Assembly (NCBI GenBank): GCA_037447655.1
Contig: JBBHKE010000825.1
Location: 1 to 55,091, forward strand
DNA: 55,091 bases
Direction: 5' to 3'
Source of the DNA: Zygnema cylindricum
Taxonomy: Eukaryota > Streptophyta > Zygnematophyceae > Zygnematales > Zygnemataceae
Under the pieces are notes generated by a model, which was given only the letters and a program-made list of their open reading frames with translations, was not told the DNA's origin and ran no database searches. This document shows positions 33,851 to 44,592 of this stretch, piece by piece. Each line of letters begins with the position of its first letter. The stretch's first letter is position 1. Made by a program: the position numbers and the translations under genes.

Positions 33851-36046
33851 CCTTTTAATCCTCTAAAAGCACATTTCTGCTATCAAGGATTTTGACCGGT
33901 CTTCGCCTCCAACTCCTCATCCCAAGAGATCATCGTCCTCGTCCTTGTCCTCGGATTCCTCCTCATGTACCTGAGTCACAAGTGCCTTTTTTGTCCAATT
34001 GGAGGTCCAGCAATCTGCCCCTCTTTCAACTGAAGTTCGGTTAGCTTAGTGCACTCCACCATATAGTGCCCTAGTTTCTTACAAAAATGACACAAACCCT
34101 TAGGAGCCCTTGGTATGAACTCATCGGTCTGATTTTTTTGCCCCCCCCCCTCCATAATTTCTGACCAGTTTCATGGAATCCCTATACTTCCAATCAGTCC
34201 CAGGTGCCAAGGCTTGCCCACTCTTTCCTCCCCTTCGGATCTCAATCGTGTTCTCCCAAACAAGAATCATCCCTACCACTGAATTCCATATCCACCTTGA
34301 GTCCGGCAAGTCCTATACACGGTTGACTATGTTCTCGAACTCATCTGGTAACTCCATGAGCAAGCAGTTAACCTTCATCTTTTCCGTTTCAACCTGTCCA
34401 GCATTCTCTAGCTCCATAAAAAGTGTTGCAAGCTCATTACAAAAATCCAACATTTCACCCCCCTTGTAAACATATGCGTCAATTTTCTGATCAGCCAACT
34501 GTTGTAGCTGAATCGTACCGCTTTAATACATCTCTATGAGAGCCACCCAAAGATCAAATGCCCTCTCTACCTGCAAATGAGGAGATGCAAGCCCTTGAAT
34601 AAGATGGCGGAGGAAGAAGTGTTTTGCCGCCAAACTTTTGTAGTCCCAAGTATCAGTATCATTCTTTTCGTTCCTCGGAATAGGTGACATGAATGCCAAA
34701 CAGGTTGCTATAGGTGTGATCGTCTCCTTCTCCTTTCATTTGTCCACCCCCTCCCCTTCCTTTGTCTCCTTCGTTGGAGATGGATCTGCATCTCTGGTTA
34801 ATCTACTTCCTACAAACCCTGGAGGGTGTTGTTTTGAAAAGTTTGTTTCGTGCTTACGCGACATTTCATGGGCTTGCGACAGTTCCTGCGTAATGGAATT
34901 TAATGTGGAGGTTCGAATGGATTCACGGATTGGGGGAGCGAACGTATGGATAAAATCAAAGTGACGTAAGGGAGTCGGTGAGTGGCGTAAATAAGCATTG
35001 AGAAATGGACGGCAGATCGCGAAGCGATCCCATGTGAAATAAACGAAATGTTGAAATATACGCCGCCGATACAACGCAGCTGTGACGTAGAAAAGACAAC
35101 GCATCAGCGGTTATTTTGGATATCATCCATACGAACAACGCAGTTGACGCAGATGCGGATAAAATAAATATGATCTGTTACGGGACAACGCAACTGCGAT
35201 TGGTATGAATCAAGTCGGCGTTCGAAGATTCATAAGAAGATCTAAAGTAACCAAGCAAGTTGACGCCTAGTATCCGGATTTTGCAAAGGTGTCGGTGTAA
35301 ATATTTTGTACAACAGAGGTTTGTCTTTTTGCTAATCAGTTAATTAGTGTAAATTTGTTCATTCTTGACATACCTCGAATTATTGGGGTATACTCACAAT
35401 AGTTTAGGTAGATGGTAGATACCGTACGGCAGGTATGTCTCCTTCAATAGTGAACTCTCTAAGTAAAACTTGTAGGACTTAGATTATTTTGAGTATCAAA
35501 GACAGACATGGCAGACTGTTTTTCTACAACTTTGACCTGCTAGTGTGATCACTATGGTTGTTACTTTGATGTGAAACTTTGTGGATGTATACTATGATCT
35601 AAAAATTATATGTCTGTGTAGTTTCAATCTGGTCTGTTGTTTCTGTAGAATTCTGTGAGGAGTCTACCTGGTTAGTTAGATGTCTTTGGGAAACTCAACA
35701 ACTCATATCTTTTGGATGCCTTTGTGGATTTGGCTATGACTTTGGGAAGTTACAATATCTAGGCTATACTCCATATTGATGCAGTTTGAGGTGATTTTGT
35801 TTATTGTGGAGTAGTCTGTGTTGTCTGAAACACAACTTTTTTGATGGTAGTCTGTGGTGCATCCAAGAGTAATCCATGGCTGAAACAGGCTATGGACAAC
35901 AGAGGAATGCCAAGACAAGATGGACGCCTCACCGTCCACTCCTATTCCCCAAAAGCTTTTTCAAATAGAGCTCATGTCATTGTAATTTGCCAGTGTATGA
36001 AGCCAGTTCCATTAAAGATGGGCACCCTAAAGTGTGGGCACATAAC
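33851..36046 (-). pseudogene. Copia family X gag, split by a solo Y LTR
   Basis: Segments 33851-34826 and 35902-36046. The zinc knuckle CHFCKKLGHYMVEC is intact (about 34040-34090). The UBN2-type block MLDFCNELATLFMELE and LPDEFENIVNRVQDLPDSRW follow the X pattern. The N-terminal part (VPIFNGTGFIHW) lies beyond the LTR insertion, near the ATG in the primer-binding site. There are several stops and frameshifts. Confidence 0.8.
34827..35901 (+). mobile_element. Solo LTR of family Y in gag, near-perfect target duplication
   Basis: 1075 bp from TGTTGTTTTGAAAAG to GGACAACA, in plus orientation. Flanks are GAGGG (34822-34826) and GAGGA (35902-35906). The uninterrupted gag at 44441-44460 and 53571-53590 shows that only the LTR and one 5-bp copy were added. 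Confidence 0.9.
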
Positions 36047-36047
36047 C
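36033..36047 (-). other. Primer-binding site next to X2 LTR
   Basis: The minus strand reads GGTTATGTGCCCACA, 13 of 15 identical to the X-family site GGTTATGGGCCCACC. Confidence 0.65.
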
Positions 36048-37100
36048 TGCAATTCTGAGACCTCTATAGGTCCTCAAAATAGGCAACTCACACGAAGTCC
36101 CTAGGATAGCCCTGACCCTTTTGTGTTTCAGAAAAAAAAACTGCCACCGTGGCAGACAAAAACTCTTACTACCTTCACCCTTGTGAAGGCAAGACTCCCC
36201 TAAGTTGATAGCAAAAAGAATATCTGAATTTGCTCCCTTGAGCAGTAAGTTATCGAGGGTCAAATGTGACCTTTTGTATAGAAGCTCTCTTGTAGAGAGG
36301 GTCATATTTACCAAATTTTTCTAAGTCGTATCTCTCTCTAAAACTATATCTACTGAAGTACGGCACCAATCATAATATTGTGTTGTAAAGAAAGGTACAT
36401 GTGTCGGTGTACTTTATATATAGCCATTATACGACATGGCCAACAAGTCGACATTTGTCATATTTGGATTCGTTTTTCTAATCCTCAGAGATGCCAAAAA
36501 CCAATGTGGTTGTGCCACGTGTCAATCGATGTGGCGGTGACCGCAATGCGCCAAAATCATATTCCGCGATCTCGGCATCCTTCGCGACCGTCTGATCAAA
36601 ACCGGGTTTCAATCGTAGCCGTCATAAATACTTGCGTGATATTTGTTTCGCTTTAGAAACAAAATTCGCGGTATTCGTTTCTAAATCGTACCGTACTCCG
36701 TACTTTACAAAACTCTATCTATGCATGACGTATATAGATTCCGTTAAATTAATTAGTTCACGTCTAATTATTTAAATATTTGTCAAACCTAGTACACTTT
36801 AGCACTGGTCTTAGACTTGTAGTATAAAGCTATCGGCTACCGGCGACTTTGACGGACGGCAGGTACTAGGTTCAAATCCTAGGTCCGTCTACAACCATTT
36901 TGGTAAATCTACCAAACTATTGTTTGTCTTCCTCTAGATAGCATAGGCAGCCATGACTCTAGCTCCCACTCCAACTTTTAGTGATTCCGACAAGAGTGAG
37001 AGTTGAAGAGAGGAGTTAGAGGCAGACTGCCTCTGCTTCTTTTCTGCATTTTTTCTTTTACAAAACCTAGAAAATACTATAAGAACCTTTAATTTCTACA
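36048..37100 (-). repeat. 5' LTR of family X (X2)
   Basis: 1053 bp, TGCAATTCTGAGACC...TTAATTTCTACA on the plus strand. Contains the tRNA-like segment with a perfect B box GGTTCAAATCC (36869-36879). Confidence 0.9.
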
Positions 37101-38568
37101 CAATACATTTGCAAAGTACACGTACATAATACGCAAGTACGGATTTCAATATGAAAATGATTGGTTTACAAATCTTTGAGGATTTAAATATTTTATCGTC
37201 AACTTACAAGGAACCACTCTAATCAGATCACGTATGTAAAAATTTGTTTACGGACAATGTGAGATGTAACCGAGGCCTCTGTAATCTATAAATTTTGATG
37301 TTTGAACTATTACACAGACCTCATGATGTAAAAATAATTATATGAATTACAAAATTAGCACTTTTTTGTCGGCTACATTTTGCTGCGTCAACCTTAAAGT
37401 CACGGAACGAAAATCCCATCGTACGTGGCGTATGAGATAATTTTTCTTTTTCGTTTAAATTACATATTATATAGAAATATAAAATATTAAATTTAAAAAA
37501 ATACGATATATCGCGATATATATCACGATGATTTATGTTGGTCACGGTACGATATATTAAGGATTCTTCTCGATCGATATTCGATACATCGATTATCGAA
37601 ATCATCGCGATATGAATTTACTCGATACCAAACACTAGCTGTTAGAGTAAATAACGCTAACTCGGTGCCCTTTTTTCTTTTTTTATAAAACTTGAAATAC
37701 AATCCATATATATAGATACATATACTGATGTAGACCTCGATACGGCGGGTATTTATTATTCAAAAAAACCCAAATTAGAGTTAGGGTCAAGTTCCAAAAG
37801 TTGAAAATTGGGAAGTTTACAGAAATAAGCGACTATCCGTACCTGACCGTACCGCTTATTTTGTATTTATACCCGAAACAACATTACAGAGAATCTTGCC
37901 AATACTCTTTGAAGGTCTTGGAGGTAATACTGACTGTCGGATGTTCATCCGCGAGGCGTTCGCTTCAATTTTCTCTGGAACTGTCAACATACCTGTAGGA
38001 GGTGGGTTGGTAGATATATAAAAAAAATAATCGTGACACGTTGGACGAATAACCTACGTGTCTCGATGGAAAACCAACGAAAATTGACGAAATTTGCACA
38101 TGGTATGTAATTTCCAAAATGCAACTGAAGTTTAAAAAATTAATCTCGAAACGGTCCTTCGTCGCGCAATTACTTTCGTCACACTATTTCCGGTAAAGGA
38201 TTTTCTTCATGTTCGAAAACTGGAACCCTAAAAAATGAGCTGGTGTAAAAGACTGGCGTTTGTAGAAAGTACAAAAGTTTTGTCGTATTATGACCTGGTA
38301 CGCAAGTACATGGTACGCAAGTGAAGATTTGAAGTGAAGTTTTTCGGTGTGAAGATTTTTAAAAGATTTTAAATATCTGGTCAAAACCCACGTGGTGCCA
38401 CTCACGTAGAGTTGGACGTACGATTACAGAAACGACTGATGGAACATGACCCTTAGTGATCAATTAGTATATATGTTTTTTCTGGAATTTTTTTTTCCCA
38501 ATTAGGGTTAATAACACTAATTTTTTTTAACGCTATTTATTCCTTTACTCTAATAGCGATTGGCGGTG
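37101..38568. other. Intergenic with CGATATATCG-rich stretch and a probable diverged MITE end
   Basis: About 37497-37625 is dense in CGATATATCG-like palindromic words. 38545-38568 (TTTACTCTAATAGCGATTGGCGGTG) is the right terminus of a CACCGC-type MITE whose left end is uncertain (perhaps near 37640). Small ORFs show no motif. Confidence 0.4.
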
Positions 38569-38570
38569 TA

Positions 38571-39107
38571 CACCGCGAATCGTTATTAGTGTCAAAGTCA
38601 CTAATTTGGGTTCTTAAAATTTTGATTTTTTTCCTCAAATAGGATACATGCTTTTAATTTTTTCTTGACGTTAATTAAGGTACCGTACAAAATAGCGTAA
38701 AGAACGAAAGTACAATAATATCTAAATAGTATGGTGTACGGTCGCTGTCAGACCGTACATAAATGTACCTTTTCAAGTGAAAAATTTACAAAAAATGAAT
38801 TAAATCAGACGCGCACGCATAGGAACGTGCGCTAAAAAAACTGGATTATTTTGACACGTTAATTAGTCTGACGTTTACAGATGTTTAAATTTCACGACGG
38901 CGTACGATTTCTAATATTTTGTACGGATACATATATTTATGTATATGATTGTACGGCTAATATTCCATTTTTGCTGTTCCCAAATTAGCATAATGCCGAA
39001 ATTAGAATAAACCTTTTTATAAAAAAAACAAATTCTTAATTAGCATCAATTACGGTAAATTTTCTTCAACACTATTTAAACTTTGACACTAATAACGATT
39101 CGCGGTG
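38571..39107. mobile_element. MITE-like element (R4) with TA target duplication
   Basis: TIRs CACCGCGAATCGTTATTAGTG and CACTAATAACGATTCGCGGTG, flanked by TA (38569-38570, 39108-39109). 537 bp, no coding potential. Its left TA is shared with the end of the element before it. Confidence 0.8.
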
Positions 39108-39124
39108 TACTATGCTGTACAGTA

Positions 39125-39323
39125 CACCGTGAATCGTTATTGGCCTTATATACGCTATATCGGCACCCCAAAATTTTGACATTGATACCTTAAATATAAT
39201 AAATTACACTATTTAAGTAAGTGGACCATAATCTGCCACGTCTCCTAACACTAAATTATAATGAGTGACGCTAATTTTTTCTTTACACTAATCATTTCTA
39301 TACGCTAATAACGATTCAAGGTG
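39125..39323. mobile_element. Short MITE-like element (R5)
   Basis: Starts CACCGTGAATCGTTATTGG after a TA and ends CTAATAACGATTCAAGGTG. The right-hand TA has been lost (AG present). 199 bp. Confidence 0.65.
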
Positions 39324-39929
39324 AGAACTTCAATACAGATGGACGGTGTAGATTTACTCAACAATGTGCACTCTGACCGTACGTGCGGTTTTGGACTACA
39401 GTACGGTCTGGACTTTGGGCAGTTGAATCTTTCCCTGAAATCTCAAAACGTAACTGACGAGACCCGCGAAGTCCTAAAAAATAGGCTGGATCCATGGAGA
39501 ATCTATTTATCTGTACAGGCAGGATTGGATCAAAAGTCGACAAGTGGCATCTGTCTGAGATCCCATTTGAAAATCTCCAACCAATCACGATGGCCTTTGG
39601 AAAACACGTGAGCAAGTAAAATTCCAGCATTGTTGGAAACTACACAACAAGGATTACGTGGCATTGTTACAAGTAGTCGCACAGAGAAGCTGGTCGTCGC
39701 CGTCCGTCGCCCGCTTTTCCGCGGAGCCCCTTCCAACTGCTGAGACGCTCTGATTGGCTCCTATGTCCGCCTTTCCCGGTATGCCCTTCCCCGCTTTCTC
39801 ACACTTTTACTTTTTACTTTTCTTCCTCTCTCCTCCTCCCGTTTGAAAACGTTTCACTGACCTTCAAATTGTACGAAAACACTGTACGGAAAAAAAATCT
39901 TTTTTGAATAGCATATTATTTACTACGTG
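39324..39929. other. Intergenic, unassigned
   Basis: ORF 39321-39611 (plus) has no recognised domain. A G-box-like CACGTG lies near 39605. It adjoins the assembly gap. Confidence 0.35.
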
Positions 39930-39939
39930 NNNNNNNNNN
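39930..39939. other. Assembly gap (10 Ns)
   Basis: Ten N characters. The true gap length is unknown. It lies to the left of the duplicated X/Z region, where repeats would hamper assembly. Confidence 0.98.
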
Positions 39940-40228
39940 TAGAACCCACGGGTATAAGTTATTTCAACCGAAGTATATGATCCTTTCATAATACTGTCCC
40001 CGAGATACACTCTTTGCCAAAACCCCTTATCACTCACCTGCCCACTCCGCAGGTAGAACAGAAGCCTATAGAGGTCCCAAATGTTCTCCGTTTAAGTGAT
40101 CTCTACGCTTAGGTAGAAGTTGCCTCCTCTGTTTTCTTCCTCTTCACCACCTGTTTCCTTTCCTCTTCCTCTACTGGTATGGTTATCGTTGACCAAGCCG
40201 TAAGAACAGTGGATAAAACTCCTTGTTC
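39940..40228. other. Unclassified sequence at the truncated edge of a copia unit
   Basis: The gag-homologous frame on the minus strand continues into this stretch only as Glu/Lys-rich residues that the other X gags lack, so retroelement similarity ends near 40229. Confidence 0.45.
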
Positions 40229-40609
40229 CTCAAGTCCTTCAGTAAGGTGGCGGAGGATGAAGTGCTTTGCGGCCATATTGTTGAAGTCCCAGGTATCAGT
40301 TTCATTCTCCTTGTTCCTCAAAATAGGTGACAAGAATGCCGAACCAGTTGCTATTGGTATGGTCATCTCCTTCTCCTTTCCTTTGTCCACCACTTCTCCT
40401 TCTTTTGTCTCCTCCGTTGAAGATGGATTCGCATCTCTAGTGAATTTGCCTCTTGTAAACCCTGGAGATATCCGAAGACAAGATGGACGCCTCACCCGTC
40501 CACTCACTATTCCCCAAAACCGTTTCTCACATAGAGCCCCTGTCATAATACTTTCCTAGTATATGAAGCCAACTTTATTGAATATGGGCACCCAAGATGG
40601 TGGGCCCAT
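40229..40609 (-). pseudogene. Family X gag N-terminal fragment (unit 1)
   Basis: Matches the gag at 44213-44588: MTGALCEKRFWGIVSGRVRR, then SPGFTRGKFTRDANPSSTEE and WDFNNMAAKHFILRHL. It stops at about 40229 where similarity ends, and the rest of gag and all of pol are missing. Confidence 0.8.
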
Positions 40610-40613
40610 AACA

Positions 40614-41664
40614 TGCAACTCAAAGACCTCTATAGGACCTCAGATTACATAGCTCACACAAAGCCTCTAGGATAAGCCTGGCCCCTTTGTCTTTCAGCAC
40701 TTATAACTACCACCGTGGTAAAAAAAACTCTGACAACCTTCATCCGTGTAAAGGCAAGACTTCCTTGAGTCGATAGCAAAAAAAATCTCTGAATTTGCTC
40801 CCCTGGGTAGTATGTTATGGAGGGTCAAAGTTGACCTTTTGTACAGAAGATCTTTGGGAGAGAGAATCCTATCTACCAAATTTTTTCTAAGTCCTATCTC
40901 TCTCTAAAACTCTATCTAGTGACGTACGCCACCAATTATATTACTGTACTGTACAAAGAGGAACAGTTGCTGGTGTACTTTATGTACGAACATTGTACCA
41001 CATGACCAAAATGTCGACACGTGTCTTTTCTGGATTCGTTTCCATAATCCCCGGAGATGCCGAAATCCAATGTCGTGGTGCCACGTGTCATCCGATAGGG
41101 CAGCAACCATAAACCGCCGAAATCTTCTTCCGCGATCTCGGCATTCTTTGCAGCCGTCCGATTGAATGTCGATTTCAATCATAGCCGTCATAAATATTTG
41201 TTATGTATTTATTTCGCTATCGAAACAAATGCGCAGTACTTATTTATTCTCCGTACTCGTAATCCGTACTTTTCATAACAAAATTTATGTATCCCGTATA
41301 TTGTTGCTGTTAAATGAATTAGCCTATATGTTAACGTTTATATATTTATTGAACTCTATATCGTCTACCACTAATCCTAGACTAAATGGATGAGGCTACC
41401 GACTACCGGCGGCATTACCTATTCGTAGGTACCAGGATCAAATCCTTTAGGCGATAGCTTTCTTTTTTGTAAATCAACTACTTTACTATTCTGTAAATCT
41501 CAGAATAGGATAGGCAGCCATGGCACTAGCTTCCTCTCCAACTTCTCAGTGACTGCAACAAGTGTGGGAGTTCGAGAGAGAAAATAGATACTAACTGCCT
41601 CGGCTTCTTTTTCTGCACTTTATTTTAGACCTAGAAAATACTAAAAGAACCATCAATTTCTACA
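40614..41664 (-). repeat. LTR of family X (X3), unit 1
   Basis: 1051 bp, TGCAACTCAAAGACC...TCAATTTCTACA on the plus strand, with the primer-binding site (40599-40613, GGTGGGCCCATAACA) on its left and family Z protease/gag on its right. Very similar to X4, with the identical right junction. Confidence 0.9.
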
Positions 41665-42425
41665 TCTTTCTCATTTTGGTAAACAATGATTTTTCTCTTC
41701 ACATATGCATAGAGGCTTCTGAATCAATAATCCATCTTTCTCCAAGAACTTCTCTTACCTCACCGAAAGAACACTTTTGCCTCCTTGGAATCTCCGGCTC
41801 ACCTCTCACCTCCAGCTCCTCGTTGAGGAGAAGTTCTCCATCGTCCTCATCAAAATTGTCTGCAATGACTTTTGTTGCCACAAATGTCTTGTTCTTCCTG
41901 GCGGATGGTTTTCCGACCCGTTCCTCCTTCAATCTCAACTTTGTCTGTTTAGTACACTCCGCCATGTAATGTCCTCTCTTCTTACAAAAGTGTCAAAGCC
42001 TCTTCGGAGGCCTCGATCGAGATCCGTCCGATTGAATTCCTCTTCCTCTTCCAACAAAGTTTCTATAAGGTTTCTTAGAATCCTTATCCCCCCAATTAGT
42101 TCTTGCATCCAATGCCTAAACACTCTTTCCTCCTCTCCAAATCTCAATTGTGCTTTCATGAACCAAAACCATTCCCACAACGGAGTTTCACATCCATCGA
42201 TGATCTGGCAAGTCTTGAACCATGTTAACAATATTTTCATAATCATCTGGGAGTTTCATCAACAAAGTCTTCACCTTTTTTTTCCCGGTCTCCCTTTTCC
42301 CTGCACTCTCCAATTCCATAAATAACCCCGCCAAGTCATTAAAAAGCCCTAACATCTTTCCGTATTTGTACACATATGCAGGTACCTTGTAATCGGCCAG
42401 CTTCTACTGCTGAATCGTACCACTC
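41665..42425 (-). pseudogene. Family Z protease N-terminus and gag C-terminus (unit 1)
   Basis: Gag parts LFNDLAGLFMELESAG and KLPDDYENIVNMVQDLPDHRW, then an acidic linker DEDDGELLLNEELEVRG, and the protease start WIIDSEASMHM (DSG altered to DSE). The sequence is cut at FTKMRKM by LTR X3. It ends on the right at a CTCTT junction with the integrase of unit 2. Confidence 0.8.
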
Positions 42426-43140
42426 TTAAGGTGTTTGATCTTTTATAGCTGAAGTAAAAACTCTATTTTTGAGGTAATTAGCACAGTTCATTGCTTCTGC
42501 CCAAAACCTTTTTCCTATCTTCTTATCCGACAACATACTCCTAGCACTATCACTCAGTGTTCTATTTAATCTTTTAGCTACACCATTTTGCTCATGATTT
42601 TCTGGAATTATCTTTTGGTGTTGAACTCCATCTTCCCTCAGAAAATCCTCAAACTGGTTAAAAATATACTCTCCACCATTGTCACTCCTTACTCTCTTGA
42701 TTAGAGTTTCGTGGAGTTTTTCGCTCCATGCTCTATATTGTCTAAAACAATCCTGAGCTTCTGACTTGTTTGTCAAAAAATACACCCTGGAATACCGAGA
42801 CCAATCATCAGTGATAGTCATCATAAATCTATTTCCTCCCGGTAAGGGCACTTTCCCCAAATATCTGTGTGTACTAAATCTAGATTTTTTTCTCCCTTAT
42901 AGGTGGCTATTTTGGGAAAGGGTAATTTGTGTGCTTTACCTTGAGCACATCCACTATAATCACTTAGATTCTCACTCTCACCGAATTCAATCCCTTCCAC
43001 CACTCCCATCTTTTTCATCTCTCTTAATTTATCTAGATTCACATGCCCGAGCCTCTTATGCCACATCATTATATCATGAACACCAGCATAATAAAGTTTC
43101 TTCTTTTCATTGCTTAAAATCAGCCTAAACATCCTTTGGC
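42426..43140 (-). pseudogene. Family X integrase fragment (unit 2)
   Basis: Contains MMWHKRLGHVNLDKL, CSGCAQGKAHKLPF, VHTDIWGK, RVRSDNGGEY and QNGVAKRLNRTLSD. The last motif normally reads QNGVAER, so the catalytic Glu is changed to Lys. A small deletion removes residues after TDIWG (about 42855), shifting frame. The fragment stops at the duplication junction, so RT and RNase H are absent. Confidence 0.82.
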
Positions 43141-44588
43141 TACCTTTTTCAGCAGTGAAATAGATTTCCTCCTCAAAACTAGAAGTAAAGACTCATTTCC
43201 TAGTGCTGGTATCAAAACCCTTATCATCTAATACAAACGTAGAGATGAGGTTTTTGTTCAGCTCCGGAATAAACAATACATCAGAGAATGTAACTATGGA
43301 TGTCTTTCCTTCTACTAACAATTTGAGATCTACCGATCCTACAAGAGTAGTAGTAACTATCCTCCCATCCCCGTACTCTATCTCTACGGTAGGAATATTT
43401 CTTATCTTAGTGAACAGGTGTTTATCCTTACACATGTGCATGGAGGCACCTAAATCTATAATCCAGCCTGCTTCACCTTTCAATCCACCGTAAGCTCATT
43501 CTGCCTTCGTGGAATTTTGACCTCGTTTTTCGCCTCCAACTACTCATCCAAAAGGAGCTCATCGTCCTCGTCCTCGGAATCCGCCTCATGTACCTCTGTC
43601 ACAAGGGCCTTTTTCTTTCCTCTTGGGGTTCCACCGGTCTGCCCCTCCTTCAACCGAAACTCAGTTAGCTTAGTGCACGCCGCCATATAGTGCCGTGGTT
43701 TCTTATAGAAATGACATAAACCCTTGGGAGCCCTTGATCCGAACTCGTCGGTCAGATTTTTCTGCTCCCCCCCTCCGTAATTTCCGACCGATCTTCGAGA
43801 ATCCTTGTTTCTCCAGTCGGTCCCAGCTCCCAAGGCTTTCCCACTCTTTCCTCCCCTTCGGATCTCAATTGTATTTTCCCGAACGAGAATCATTCCTACC
43901 ACGGAGTTCCATATCCACCTTGAGTCCGGCAAGTCCTGCACACGGTTGACTATGTTGTCGAACTCATCGGGTAACTTCATCGATAGACAATTAACCTTTT
44001 CTTTTTAACTTAAATCTTTTCCAGCACTCTCTAGCTCCATGAAAAGTGTAGGAAGCTCAGTGCAAAAATCCAACATCTTCCCCCCTTGTATACATACTCC
44101 TTAACTTTTTGATCAGCCAATTGTTTTTGTTGAATCGTACCACTTCGGTACATCTCTATGAGAGCCATCCAAAGATCGGATGCCCTTTCTACCTGCAAAT
44201 GAGGACATGCAAGTCCTTGAGTAACATGGCAGAGGATGAAGTGCTTTGCCACCATATTGTTGAAGTCCCACGTATCAGTATCATTCTCCTCGTTCTTCGG
44301 AATAGGTGACAAGAATGCCAAACCAATTGTTATTGGTGTGGTCCTCTCTTTCTCTTTTTCTTTGTCCACCACCTGTCCTTCCTTTGTCTCCTCTGTTGAA
44401 GATGGATCTGCATCCCTAGTGAATGTGCCTCTTGTAAGCCCTGGAGGTATCCCAAGACTAGATGGACGCCTCACCCGTCCACTCACTATTCCCAAAAACC
44501 GTTTCTCACATAGAGCTTCTGTCATCATACTTTCCCAGTACCTGAAGCCAGCTCCATTGAATATGGGAACCCAAGATGGTGGGCCCAT
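43141..44588 (-). pseudogene. Family X protease and gag (unit 2)
   Basis: The protease motif reads DLGASMHMC (Ser of DSG lost). The gag zinc knuckle is CHFYKKPRHYMAAC (second Cys lost). MGPPSWVPIFNGAGFRYWES marks the gag N-terminus at the ATG 44588-44586 inside the primer-binding site. Frame breaks occur near 43500 and 44010-44095. This is the best-preserved X gag in the window. Confidence 0.82.
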
Positions 44589-44592
44589 AACC
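44578..44592 (-). other. Primer-binding site of family X (exact form)
   Basis: The minus strand reads GGTTATGGGCCCACC directly after the LTR end. It is fully complementary to GGTGGGCCCATAACC in the anticodon arm of plant initiator tRNA-Met. Confidence 0.75.

Larger units (their letters stand above)
30194..37100 (-). mobile_element. Mosaic copia element: family Y 3' end, family X 5' end, with nested solo Y LTR
   Basis: On the minus strand the order is: X-type 5' LTR (37100-36048), primer-binding site, gag split by a solo Y LTR, protease, integrase, deleted RT, RT/RNase H end, purine tract, Y-type 3' LTR (31171-30194). Two LTRs of different families cannot come from one round of reverse transcription, so this is a recombinant or two abutted elements. 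A 130-bp tandem duplication in the RT region (31856-32112) is a candidate junction. All ORFs are broken. Confidence 0.65.

Noticed and set aside
30189-37105. CAGTA / CAATA flanking the mosaic element as a target duplication
   Set aside because: One mismatch, an uncertain left LTR boundary, and LTRs of different families make a chance match likely.
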